Positions 18,133-26,500 of a stretch of 64,000 nt of DNA are shown piece by piece. The notes below the pieces were generated by a model. It saw nothing but the letters and a program-made list of their open reading frames with translations, did no database searches and was not told where the DNA came from. How positions within the stretch are numbered: position 1 is the first letter of the stretch; each line of letters begins with the position of its first letter. The DNA lies in assembly GCF_001519065.1 (NCBI RefSeq), contig NZ_KQ954252.1, positions 1-64,000 of the forward strand, in the 5' to 3' direction. This stretch comes from Novosphingobium sp. FSW06-99. Lineage in GTDB: Bacteria > Pseudomonadota > Alphaproteobacteria > Sphingomonadales > Sphingomonadaceae. The position numbers and the translations under genes were made by a program.

Positions 18133-18696
18133 TCAGCGGATCTTGCGACCCGGTTTGTCGCGATCGGCGCTGGCGCGTTCAAGACTGCGCGCCAGCGATT
18201 CGAGCACCGCGCGCAATTCGGGATCGCCCACATCGCGCAAGCTGTCGCCCAGTTCGAGCGGCACGGGTTTGAGCGAGGGCGGCGGCGCCTTTGGTTCGGC
18301 GGCGCGGGGCGCCTGCACCGCGCCCTGCCGCATGCGCACCTGGGCCACCGCGCGATAGCCGAAAAAGCGGTTCACGCGCTCGATGATTTCGGGAACGACA
18401 TGCTGGATGATCGGCGCATGCGCCGGGCTGACCACCAGATGCAAAGTGCCTTCGGACTTTTCGCCGACCGGAAAGCGGATCGATTCGGGCGCGCAATGGC
18501 GGGCATGCGCCGCGCCGATGATTTCGGGCCAGCGCGTGACCACGCTCGACTGTACAAAGCCGAAGCGGCGAAACGCGGTGCGGCCGATCGCGGGCATCAG
18601 ATCGCCGATCATGCGCGCCTCGCCACCGCGCGCACGTTCATAGACGCGCGCGGAGGCGGGCTTGTCGCTGTTCGAACCCTTGCGGTCACGTTCCAT
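18133..18696 (-). CDS. DUF721 / DciA-like protein
   Basis: A 187-aa protein with a DUF721 domain (about residues 25-120; TLHLVVSPAHAPIIQHVVPEIIERVNRFFGYRAV). Members of this family include DciA, the helicase loader that works with DnaB in most bacteria lacking DnaC. A charged, proline-rich C-terminal tail follows. The chosen start is ATG 18696 (MERDRKG); ATG 18711 is also possible. It is divergent from mutY, with about 30 bp between starts, and lies just upstream of the two DsbA-like genes. The DciA role is inferred from the family. Confidence 0.8.
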   Translation of the reverse strand: MERDRKGSNSDKPASARVYERARGGEARMIGDLMPAIGRTAFRRFGFVQSSVVTRWPEIIGAAHARHCAPESIRFPVGEKSEGTLHLVVSPAHAPIIQHVVPEIIERVNRFFGYRAVAQVRMRQGAVQAPRAAEPKAPPPSLKPVPLELGDSLRDVGDPELRAVLESLARSLERASADRDKPGRKIR

Positions 18697-18725
18697 CACG
18701 CGCCATCCCATGCCATAGCTGCGTG

Positions 18726-19784
18726 ATGCAGACCAGCGTCCAGACCGATCGATCCCCATCCTTTGCGCTATTGCATTGGTATGATGCCCACGCGCGGGTG
18801 CTGCCCTGGCGCAGTGCGCCGGGTGCGCCGCCGCCCGATCCCTATCGCGTGTGGCTGTCCGAGGTCATGCTGCAACAGACCACGGTGGCGGCGGTGCAGC
18901 CCTATTTCGCGCGGTTTGTCGCGCGCTGGCCCACCGTTGCGGCGCTGGCGGCTGCGGACGAGGCCGATGTCATGGCGGCCTGGGCGGGCCTTGGCTATTA
19001 CAGTCGCGCGCGCAACTTGATCGCCTGTGCACGCGAAGTGGCCCGGCTGGGCGGATTTCCCGACGATGAGGTGGGACTGCGCGCGCTGCCGGGGCTGGGC
19101 GCCTATACGGCGGCGGCGGTGGCGGCGATCGCGTTTGGCCGCGCGGCGGTGGTGGTCGATGCCAATGTCGAACGCGTAGTAGCGCGGCTGTTCGCGATCA
19201 CCGATCCCTTGCCCACGTCGCGCCCGGCGATCCGCGCGGCGGCGGCGACCATCACGCCCGACGTGCGACCCGGTGATTTTGCGCAGGCGATGATGGATCT
19301 TGGCGCGACGATCTGCACCGCGCGCAATCCGCGCTGCCTGTTGTGCCCCTTGCGCGGGCCATGCCGGGCAGAGGCGGCGGGGCTGGCCGCGTCATTGCCC
19401 GCGAAACTTGCCAAAAAGGCCAAGCCGCAGCGCACCGGCCATGCCTGGTGGATCGAACGCGACGGCAAGGTGTGGCTGGTGCGGCGGCCCGGCAAGGGCA
19501 TGCTGGGGGGCATGCGCGCGCTGCCCGACGATGGCTGGTCGGCGCGCGCCGATGGCGATGCCACGCCGCCGTTTGCAGGGAATTGGCGCAAGGGCGGAGT
19601 GGTCCGCCATGGCTTCACGCATTTCGATCTCGATTTGCAATTGATGCTTTGCGATGGCGCCGAAATCGGTAAACCTTGGCATGACGATGCGGCCGGAGAA
19701 TTCTGGCCAGTCGCCACGATCGACGCGGCCGGCCTGCCCACCGTCTTTGCCAAGGCGGCGCAGTTGGCCCTGGCGGAACGATAG
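18726..19784 (+). CDS. mutY: A/G-specific adenine glycosylase MutY
   Basis: Base-excision repair enzyme removing adenine paired with 8-oxoguanine. Seen features: catalytic Glu in WLSEVMLQQTTV, the helix-hairpin-helix LPGLGAYTAAAVAA followed by VVVDANVERV (catalytic Asp), the [4Fe-4S] cluster ligands CTARNPRCLLCPLRGPC, and a C-terminal NUDIX-like 8-oxoG recognition domain. The start is ATG 18726, preceded in frame by a GTG (18723). A 352-aa length is normal. Confidence 0.95.
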   Translation: MQTSVQTDRSPSFALLHWYDAHARVLPWRSAPGAPPPDPYRVWLSEVMLQQTTVAAVQPYFARFVARWPTVAALAAADEADVMAAWAGLGYYSRARNLIACAREVARLGGFPDDEVGLRALPGLGAYTAAAVAAIAFGRAAVVVDANVERVVARLFAITDPLPTSRPAIRAAAATITPDVRPGDFAQAMMDLGATICTARNPRCLLCPLRGPCRAEAAGLAASLPAKLAKKAKPQRTGHAWWIERDGKVWLVRRPGKGMLGGMRALPDDGWSARADGDATPPFAGNWRKGGVVRHGFTHFDLDLQLMLCDGAEIGKPWHDDAAGEFWPVATIDAAGLPTVFAKAAQLALAER

Positions 19785-19814
19785 GCAATAGAGCGACAGG
19801 CAATGGGGAGAACT

Positions 19815-21116
19815 ATGGTGCAGACTGGCATGCAACCGGCGCTTTCGCGACGCGGATTTCTGGGTGGTGCGCTGTTGGCGGGCGGCGCCGGGCTGATGCC
19901 GCGCCTGGCCTTTGCGACGCCCGAGGCCGAGGCGCTCTATCCCCATCTGGCCAGGCTTGCGGCAAGCTATGTCGATGGCGGGAAACTGCCCGGCGTGGTT
20001 ACGCTGCTCGGGCTGGGCGGCAAACAGGCGGTGATCGCGCGCGGGGTGCAGACGCTGGGCGATCCGACCCCGGCGGGGCCCGACAGCCTCTACCGCGCCT
20101 ATTCGATGACCAAGCCGATCACTGGCATGGCAACGATGATCCTGATCGATGAAGGCAAGCTGACGCTCGACACGCCGCTGGCCGATATCCTGCCCAAATA
20201 TGCCAAAATGCAGGTGCAGGTGACCCCGGATGGATCGCTCACCGATGTGCGCCCGGCGCGCACGCCGATCACCATCCGCCATCTGCTGACGCACACCTCG
20301 GGCCTGGGCTATTCGATCATCCAGAAGGGCCCGATCAAGGATGCCTATGAGGCCAACGGGCTGGTCCCTGCCGAAGTCAGCCATTTTCCGGTTCCGGGGC
20401 TGACCGTCGCCAAGACCCTGCCCAGCCTGGCCGCCTTTGCCGACAAGCTGGCCGAAATGCCGCTGGTCTATGAACCGGGCACCATGTGGTCCTATTCGGT
20501 TTCGCTCGATCTGCTGGGCCGGGTGATCGAAGTCGTTACGGGCAAGCCGTTCGATGCTTATGTGCAGGAACGGATTTTCGGGCCGTGCGGGATGACCAGT
20601 TCGGGTTTCCAGGTCGCACCGCAGAATGCTTCGCGGCTGACCACCAATTACGGTCTGCTCAATGGCAAGCTGGTGCCGATCGATCCGGCGGCCAAGTCGA
20701 TCTATCTCGATCCGCCCGCCTATCCGTTCGGCGGGGCCGGGCTGGTGACATCGCCGCGCGATTATGACAGGTTCCTGCAGATGGTGCTCAATTATGGCCT
20801 GCTCGACGGGCGCCGGGTGATGAACGAACATGCGGTGCGGCTGGGCACCAGCGATCTGCTGCCCCCGGCACTGGTCGGTACCAAAGTGTTCGGGCGCGTG
20901 TCGGGCTTTGGCGCGGGTGGCCGGGTCGGCGTGGGCGAGGATGCCGGGACTTATGGCTGGTCGGGTGCGGCGGGCACGGTCGGCTTTGTCAGCTATCGCG
21001 GCAATCTCAGCGCCGGGCTGTGGGTGCAATATATGCCTAGCGGCGCATTGCCGATCGGCGAGGAATTCCCCATCGCGGTGCGCAATGATCTGATGCCGCA
21101 AAAGATCGCCGCATGA
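19815..21116 (+). CDS. Serine hydrolase, beta-lactamase class C / penicillin-binding fold, Tat-exported
   Basis: A 433-aa protein with a twin-arginine-type signal (SRRGFLGGALLAGGAG). Class C-like motifs are SMTK (nucleophile Ser-x-x-Lys), YSVS (Tyr motif) and GWSGAAGT in the position of the third KTG/HxG box. It is probably a periplasmic esterase or peptidase of the EstB/6-aminohexanoate hydrolase kind rather than a true antibiotic-resistance enzyme. GGGAGA lies just before ATG 19815, favouring it over ATG 19803. It overlaps nudC by 4 bp. Confidence 0.85.
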   Translation: MVQTGMQPALSRRGFLGGALLAGGAGLMPRLAFATPEAEALYPHLARLAASYVDGGKLPGVVTLLGLGGKQAVIARGVQTLGDPTPAGPDSLYRAYSMTKPITGMATMILIDEGKLTLDTPLADILPKYAKMQVQVTPDGSLTDVRPARTPITIRHLLTHTSGLGYSIIQKGPIKDAYEANGLVPAEVSHFPVPGLTVAKTLPSLAAFADKLAEMPLVYEPGTMWSYSVSLDLLGRVIEVVTGKPFDAYVQERIFGPCGMTSSGFQVAPQNASRLTTNYGLLNGKLVPIDPAAKSIYLDPPAYPFGGAGLVTSPRDYDRFLQMVLNYGLLDGRRVMNEHAVRLGTSDLLPPALVGTKVFGRVSGFGAGGRVGVGEDAGTYGWSGAAGTVGFVSYRGNLSAGLWVQYMPSGALPIGEEFPIAVRNDLMPQKIAA

Positions 21117-22003
21117 CCGATCTGACAATCGCGTTTTCGGGTTCGGTGATCGACCGTGCCGATGCGGTGCGGTCCGATCCCGAAAAGCTGGCGGCGCTGA
21201 CCAACTGGCGCGCGCGGTTGTTGCGGATGGATGGCCTGGCGCCGCAGATCGGCGCCGATGGCGGGCTTGCCTGGGGCACGCTGGCCGATGCCGACCCGGC
21301 GGCAGAGCTGGTGTTTCTGGGATTGTCGCCCGATGGCCGCGCCTGCTTTGTGGCCGTCGATCCGCGCCTGGTCGGGGTGGGCAGCACAGCCCCGCCCGAT
21401 CCGCGGCTGTGGCAGGTGATGGGCATGCTCTCGCCGCCCGATCTTGCCATCTATGGCGCGGCCAAGGCGCTGGTCGACTGGCATGCGCGGCACGGGTTCT
21501 GTGCGCGCTGCGGCCATGCGACGCGGCTGGGCAAAGGCGGCTGGCAACGCACGTGCACCAATGCGGCGTGCCGCGCCGAACACTTTCCGCGGGTCGATCC
21601 GGTCACGATCATGACCGTCGAACACGATGGCCGCCTGTTGCTGGGGCGCCAGCCGCGCTTTCCGCCGCGCCGCTATTCGGCGCTGGCGGGGTTTATCGAG
21701 CCGGGCGAAACCGTTGAGGAAGCGGTCGCGCGCGAGATTTCTGAAGAGGCCGGGCTGATCGTGCGCGATGTGCGCTATGTCGCCAGCCAGCCCTGGCCGT
21801 TTCCATCCTCGCTGATGATCGCCTGCCATGCCTTTGCCGAGGCGGATGTGGTGACCATCGACCGCACCGAGCTTGACGATGCGCGCTGGTTCACCCGCGA
21901 CGAAGTGATCGCGGCGATGCGCGGCGACGAGGGCGCGGCGTTTCTGGCGCCGCCGCCATACGCGATCGCGCACCAGTTGCTGCGCTGGTGGCTGGCGGCA
22001 TGA
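21113..22003 (+). CDS. nudC: NAD+ diphosphatase / RNA decapping Nudix hydrolase NudC
   Basis: A 296-aa enzyme hydrolysing NAD(H) to NMN and AMP and removing NAD caps from RNA. It has the four-cysteine zinc ribbon (CARCGHAT...CTNAAC), the complete Nudix box GFIEPGETVEEAVAREISEEAGL, split here as GETVEEAVAREISEEAG, and the NudC-specific SQPWPFPSSLM. The ATG overlaps the upstream hydrolase stop, and its own stop overlaps the next start, so three genes form one coupled operon. Confidence 0.94.
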   Translation: MTDLTIAFSGSVIDRADAVRSDPEKLAALTNWRARLLRMDGLAPQIGADGGLAWGTLADADPAAELVFLGLSPDGRACFVAVDPRLVGVGSTAPPDPRLWQVMGMLSPPDLAIYGAAKALVDWHARHGFCARCGHATRLGKGGWQRTCTNAACRAEHFPRVDPVTIMTVEHDGRLLLGRQPRFPPRRYSALAGFIEPGETVEEAVAREISEEAGLIVRDVRYVASQPWPFPSSLMIACHAFAEADVVTIDRTELDDARWFTRDEVIAAMRGDEGAAFLAPPPYAIAHQLLRWWLAA

Positions 22004-22677
22004 CTCATCCCGTTACCATCGACATCTGGTCCGATGTCATGTGCCCGTGGTGCGTGATCGGCACGCGCCAGCTTGAAACCGCGCTGGCCGAACTGGGCGA
22101 CGAAGTGGCCGCCACGATCCGCTTTCATCCGTTCGAGCTCAATCCCGACATGCCGCCCGAAGGCGAAGAGCAGCGCGCGCACATCATGCGCAAATATGGC
22201 CGCAGCGCCGACGAGGCCGCGCAAGGGCGCGAACGCCTGCGCACGATTGCCGCCGGCGCCGGCTATTCGTTCGATTATACCGGTGCGGGTGATCCGCCGC
22301 CGGCGATGATGTGGAACACCCGCGCCGCGCACAAATTGCTGGTCATGGCGCTGCGCGATCATGGCCCGCAGGTGCAGGGGCGGCTGAAACACGCGCTGTT
22401 CGACGCGCATTTTCAGGCCCGGCGCAATGTGTCCGACCCGGATGTGCTGATCGATGTGGCGCAGGCCGTGGGCATTGCCCGCGCCGAAGCCGCCGCCGCG
22501 CTGGCCGATGCCGAACTCGATGCGATCGTGACGGCGGGTGAACAACAGGCGTGGGACTGGAACATCACCGGGGTCCCGGCGATGATCGTCAACGGCAAGT
22601 ACATGATTCCCGGCGCACAGGACCCGGCGACTTATGCCAATGCCCTGCGCCGCGTGATCTCCCGCGAAACCGCCTGA
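22000..22677 (+). CDS. FrnE-like DsbA-family oxidoreductase
   Basis: A 225-aa cytosolic thioredoxin-fold protein of the FrnE/polyketide-synthase-associated DsbA group. The active site is CPWC in DIWSDVMCPWCVIG, a helical insertion follows, and the C-terminal cis-Pro region is ITGVPAMIVNGKYMIPGAQ. The start ATG 22000 overlaps the nudC stop. Family members act as cytosolic disulfide isomerases or isomerases of 2-hydroxychromene type; the exact substrate is unknown. Confidence 0.87.
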   Translation: MTHPVTIDIWSDVMCPWCVIGTRQLETALAELGDEVAATIRFHPFELNPDMPPEGEEQRAHIMRKYGRSADEAAQGRERLRTIAAGAGYSFDYTGAGDPPPAMMWNTRAAHKLLVMALRDHGPQVQGRLKHALFDAHFQARRNVSDPDVLIDVAQAVGIARAEAAAALADAELDAIVTAGEQQAWDWNITGVPAMIVNGKYMIPGAQDPATYANALRRVISRETA

Positions 22678-22682
22678 CCCCA

Positions 22683-22864
22683 AATCCTCCCCGGCACGGG
22701 GAGGGGGACCGCGCGAAGCGTGGTGGAGGGGCGTCACCGGATTGCGCAAGGTCGCGAAGATGCGCCAAACCACCGGGTACGATCCGCGTATTTTCAATGT
22801 TTTACCCAGCCGCGAAACCCCTCCACCAGCTTCGCTGGTCCCCCTCCCCGTGCCGGGGAGGATT
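22683..22864. repeat. Long imperfect inverted repeat (about 50-bp arms)
   Basis: The outer arms 22683-22710 and 22837-22864 are perfect 28-bp inverted copies. The pairing continues inwards imperfectly for about 20 bp more. The roughly 75-bp centre (22738-22812) is lower in GC and has no coding signal. It fills the gap between two convergent genes, so it may stop transcription from both sides. A related G/C-rich element lies at 27960-28069. Confidence 0.85.
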
Positions 22865-22873
22865 GAAGGTGGG

Positions 22874-23746
22874 TTAATTCCAGCCATCCTCCGGCTTGTC
22901 GAACCACACGTGCACTTGGCTGGTGCCGGTGGCGTTTTCGTAATCCGAAAATTGCCGCCCCCGGGCCTTCCAGTCGCGCCCGCCGCAGGCGGCGGCCATC
23001 ATCAGGTAATGGCCGAAACGCGCCTCGGGCGCGTGGCGCAAGTAATCGGGCATGGAGTCGATTACCGCCGCATGGTTGCCTTCGGCAAACCAGCGCAGGC
23101 GTTCGTAATCGGCCTCGCGCGCGGCGGGGCTGGAAATATGGATCGGGTCTGATGCCTCGTGCAGCGGGATGTCGCGGAACGACCAGAACCGGTGGCTCAT
23201 CGATCCGCTGGCGATCAGCACCACGCGCTTGTCGCTTTCGGCAATCGCCTGCCCGATGCCGTGGCCCACGCGCAGGAATTCGTCGGGCTCGGCCGAATAG
23301 GCGTGGCTGACCGACACCCATTCCTCATCGCCCTGGAGAAAGGTCGACAAGTTGACCGTGGGATAGTGGATCGGCAGCCACGGATCGTCGATCGCGGTGG
23401 TGCGCACGCCGTTGGCCGTGGCCTTGTCGGCCATCGCCCGGGCCAGCACGGGGCTGCCGGGTAGGTCATAGCGGATCTGGCGCATGCCGCGCGGCAATTC
23501 GTCGCTGGTGAACAAGCCCGACCGGCGCGCCTGGGCGGCCACGCAGAATTCGACGATGGTGAACCAGTGCGTGTCGAACAGCACGATCGTGTCGGGTTTC
23601 AGCACGTCGAGCACTTCGGTCTTGATCCGGTGCAATCCGGGCACCAGACTGATTTCCTTGCCCTCGTTGAGGGCCAGGCGGTCCTCGCGCGACATCATGA
23701 TGGTGGGGGCGTGCGCGACAATGCCGGCACCGATGATTTCGCCCAT
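22874..23746 (-). CDS. Type II extradiol dioxygenase, HpaD/LigB-like
   Basis: A 290-aa LigB-fold ring-cleaving dioxygenase. Motifs resemble homoprotocatechuate 2,3-dioxygenase: candidate Fe ligands His12 (VAHAPTI) and the DTHWF histidine near residue 60, LPGSPVLA, the active-site stretch ASGSMSHRFW and the C-terminal ATGTSQVHVWF. It opens a catechol ring by meta cleavage. Other LigB-family substrates (gallate, biphenyl catechols) are possible. A GAGGGAG stretch precedes ATG 23746. It is divergent from the P450 operon across a 153-bp control region, and the HpaE-like dehydrogenase downstream of the P450 fits the next step. Confidence 0.82.
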   Translation of the reverse strand: MGEIIGAGIVAHAPTIMMSREDRLALNEGKEISLVPGLHRIKTEVLDVLKPDTIVLFDTHWFTIVEFCVAAQARRSGLFTSDELPRGMRQIRYDLPGSPVLARAMADKATANGVRTTAIDDPWLPIHYPTVNLSTFLQGDEEWVSVSHAYSAEPDEFLRVGHGIGQAIAESDKRVVLIASGSMSHRFWSFRDIPLHEASDPIHISSPAAREADYERLRWFAEGNHAAVIDSMPDYLRHAPEARFGHYLMMAAACGGRDWKARGRQFSDYENATGTSQVHVWFDKPEDGWN

Positions 23747-23788
23747 GATCTTGCGGCTCCCTCGCGTAAATGCGGCTCTTGCGGCTGT

Positions 23789-23845
23789 GCATAAGCGCAG
23801 GGTCGGGCAATCGGAACAGGCGGGGCCACTTCTGTCCGCTTATGC
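23789..23845. promoter_or_regulatory. Inverted repeat in divergent control region
   Basis: A 9-bp motif GCATAAGCG (23789-23797) recurs as its perfect inverse at 23837-23845, 39 nt apart, midway between the divergent dioxygenase and P450 genes. It looks like a pair of regulator half-sites. No regulator gene is adjacent, so the factor is unknown. Confidence 0.4.
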
Positions 23846-23899
23846 CAAGTGCGCCGGGCCACGACGGGTCTAGCTGGCAGACATCAAGGGAGTTGCCCG

Positions 23900-25165
23900 A
23901 TGTCTTATGCCTTTTCCCGTTCGACCGACGCGCATGTCGATCTGTCGTCGCAGGACGCCTTCAACGATGGCGCGCCGTTTGCCACGTTTGACCGCATGCG
24001 CCGCGAAACCCCGATGGCCTGGTCGGACATGGCCAATGGCGATCGCGGGTTCTGGTCGGTCACGCGACATGCCGACTTGCTCGAACTGAACCGGCAGGCC
24101 GATCTGCTGTCGTCGGCGCGCGGCATCCGCATGGAAGACCAGACCGAGGAAGAATACGAGGCGCGCAAGACCTTTCAGGAAACCGATGCGCCGGTCCACC
24201 GCGCCTTTCGCGCGCTGGTGTCGAAGGCCTTTGCAAAGCACACCGTCGCCGGGTTCGAGGACCAGATCCGCACGATCGTCACCGATCTGCTCGACGTGGC
24301 GCTGGGCGAGGGTGAATTCGATGCGGTCGATCGTATCGCCCGGCGCCTGCCGATGCAGATGCTGGCGCAGATCATGGGCGTGCCGGTGTCCGACGGGCCG
24401 ATGCTGGTCGAACTGGGCGATGCGCTGATTTCCAATTCCGACCCCGATTACACCGACTTCGTGATCGACAAGGTCGATACCGATGCCTACCGGCTGCTGC
24501 CGTTTCGCAGCCCGGCGGCGGTCAAGCTGTTCGACTATGCCAACGATCTGCTCGACCGGATGGATGCGGGCGAACAGATCGGCGTGCTCAATCTGGTGCG
24601 CCAGACCACCAGCCACGGCACGCAGATGTCGCGCGATGAATTCCGCAATTTCTTCTGCCTGCTGGTGGCGGCGGGCAACGACACCACGCGCTATTCGATT
24701 TCGGCGACGATCCACGCGCTGGCCAACAATCCGGCGTTGTTGCGCCAGTTGCAGGCGGGCGACTTCACCAATTGGGAGGCGGCCGCCGACGAAATGATCC
24801 GCTGGGCCTCGCCCACATCGCATTTCCGCCGCACCGCCACGCGCGATTTCACCTTTCACGACCAGACCGTGCGCGCGGGCGACAAAGTGGTGCTGTGGTT
24901 CATTTCAGGCAACCGCGACGAGGCCGCGATAGCCGATCCCTACGCGCTGCGGCTCGATCGGCCGCGCAATCCGTTCCTGTCGTTCGGGCAGGGTGGCCCG
25001 CACATTTGCCTCGGCATGTGGCTGGCCAAGCTGGAAGTCGCGATTGTCATGCAGGAACTGGCCAAGCGGCTGACCGCGATCGAGCAGGTTGCCGAACACA
25101 GCTATCTGCGGTCGAATTTCATTCATGGCATCAAACACCTGCCGGTACGCGTCACGGCGCGGTGA
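23900..25165 (+). CDS. Cytochrome P450 (CYP124/125-like)
   Basis: A 421-aa soluble bacterial P450. The I-helix is AGNDTTR (about residues 257-263), the ExxR motif lies in EMIRWASP, and the heme loop FGQGGPHICLG carries Cys370. The loop has one residue more than the commonest P450 pattern, as in CYP124/CYP125 relatives that hydroxylate lipids, terpenoids or steroid side chains. A strong AAGGGAG site precedes ATG 23900. No ferredoxin or reductase gene is adjacent, so redox partners must come from elsewhere. It is first gene of an apparent P450-ligase-dehydrogenase operon. Confidence 0.9.
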   Translation: MSYAFSRSTDAHVDLSSQDAFNDGAPFATFDRMRRETPMAWSDMANGDRGFWSVTRHADLLELNRQADLLSSARGIRMEDQTEEEYEARKTFQETDAPVHRAFRALVSKAFAKHTVAGFEDQIRTIVTDLLDVALGEGEFDAVDRIARRLPMQMLAQIMGVPVSDGPMLVELGDALISNSDPDYTDFVIDKVDTDAYRLLPFRSPAAVKLFDYANDLLDRMDAGEQIGVLNLVRQTTSHGTQMSRDEFRNFFCLLVAAGNDTTRYSISATIHALANNPALLRQLQAGDFTNWEAAADEMIRWASPTSHFRRTATRDFTFHDQTVRAGDKVVLWFISGNRDEAAIADPYALRLDRPRNPFLSFGQGGPHICLGMWLAKLEVAIVMQELAKRLTAIEQVAEHSYLRSNFIHGIKHLPVRVTAR

Positions 25166-25188
25166 AGAACAGGATTTTGGGGAGCAGC

Positions 25189-26490
25189 ATGACCAGCCAT
25201 TCGTCTACTTCGTTCGAGCGCGCGCGCCTGCTGTTCGCCGATCAGCTCAATCTGGCGCGCGGCAAATATGTGCCGATGACCGAGGCGGCCAAGGGCCATG
25301 CGCGGTTTTGCGTCGGCACATATGCGGTGACTTATGACAAGACGCTGGTCGCGGCGCCGGGCGGCGGCTTGCTCGACGGGTTGCCCGACATGGAAATGCT
25401 GTTCGATCCCGATGGCCTGCGCCCGGGCTGGGAAGCGGGCACGCGCATCGCGCTGGGCACCTTGCAGTTCAAGGGTGAGCCATTCCCGCTGTGCGGGCGC
25501 GGCGCGCTGTTGCGCGCAATTGCCGCCTGGCGCGCGCGCGGGCTGGAACCGATGGTCGGCATCGAAATGGAGGCCTATGTGTTCCAGCGCGATGCGCAGG
25601 GACAATGGGTGCCTTACGATACCCCCGGCGCGTTCGTCTATGGCACCGGCCCGTTCACCGATCCGGCCGGGCTGGTCGACACGATCTGGGAAGCGGCGCA
25701 TGCCTGCGGCATCCCGATCGAATCGATGAACGCCGAATATGACGCGCCGCAGTTCGAACTGACCCTGCGCTTTGCCGATGCGCTGAAGGCCGCCGACGAT
25801 GCCTTTCTGTTCCGGCAGATGGCGCGCGAACTGCTGCTGCGCAAAGGCTACCTGCTGTCGTTTCTGCCCAAACCGTTTGCCGACAAGAGCGGCAGCGGGC
25901 TGCATTTCAACATCAGCTTTCGCGATGCGAGCGGGGCCAACGTGTTTGCCGACGATGTTGCCTCGGGCACGCTGTCGCCGGTGATGCGCGGGGCGATCGC
26001 GGGCCTGTTGCACCACCACGAGGCGCTGGCGGCGATCCTGGCGCCGATCAGCCAGAGCTATGCGCGGCTGCAACCGGCCAGCCTGTCGGGCTATTGGGCC
26101 AACTGGGGAATCGACCACCGCAGCGTGACCGTGCGCGTTTCGGCGGAAACCGGCGCGGCGGCGCGCATCGAGCACCGCATGGCCGATTGCGCGGCCAGCC
26201 CCTATTTCGCCATCGCCGCGCTGTTGCAGGCCGCGCTGAAAGGGGTCGAGGCGGGGCTCGATCCCGGCGCGCCCGAAACCGACGACGGGCTGGAGGTGAC
26301 CAACACCGATCGGCACACGCCGCACGATCTTGGCGCCGCGCTCGACGCGCTGGAGGCCGACACCGTGCTGACCGAGGCGGTCGGGGCCGAACTGATCGCC
26401 AACTTCATCGCCATCAAGCGCGAGGAACTGCGCATCGTCAGCCCCCGCGATGCCGCCGGCCATACCGCCTATTACCTGCCCTATATCTGA
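25189..26490 (+). CDS. Glutamine-synthetase-like gamma-glutamyl-amide ligase
   Basis: A 433-aa GS-fold protein (class III-like, PuuA/IpuC/TdnQ relatives) that would join glutamate to an amine with ATP. Conserved elements: paired acids in GIEMEAYVF, metal Glu pair in NAEYDAPQFELT, catalytic-loop His in GSGLHFNISF, HRSVTVRV and ARIEHRMADCAASPYF. A GGGGAG site precedes ATG 25189. It lies 23 bp after the P450 and 10 bp before the dehydrogenase, which points to catabolism of an amine rather than ammonia assimilation. The actual amine is unknown. Confidence 0.85.
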   Translation: MTSHSSTSFERARLLFADQLNLARGKYVPMTEAAKGHARFCVGTYAVTYDKTLVAAPGGGLLDGLPDMEMLFDPDGLRPGWEAGTRIALGTLQFKGEPFPLCGRGALLRAIAAWRARGLEPMVGIEMEAYVFQRDAQGQWVPYDTPGAFVYGTGPFTDPAGLVDTIWEAAHACGIPIESMNAEYDAPQFELTLRFADALKAADDAFLFRQMARELLLRKGYLLSFLPKPFADKSGSGLHFNISFRDASGANVFADDVASGTLSPVMRGAIAGLLHHHEALAAILAPISQSYARLQPASLSGYWANWGIDHRSVTVRVSAETGAAARIEHRMADCAASPYFAIAALLQAALKGVEAGLDPGAPETDDGLEVTNTDRHTPHDLGAALDALEADTVLTEAVGAELIANFIAIKREELRIVSPRDAAGHTAYYLPYI

Positions 26491-26500
26491 AAGCACGCCC

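Noticed and set aside
19815..21116. Antibiotic-resistance class C beta-lactamase
   Set aside because: It has SxxK and a Tyr motif, but the third box is GWSGAAGT and the context is housekeeping; an esterase/peptidase-type serine hydrolase is more likely.
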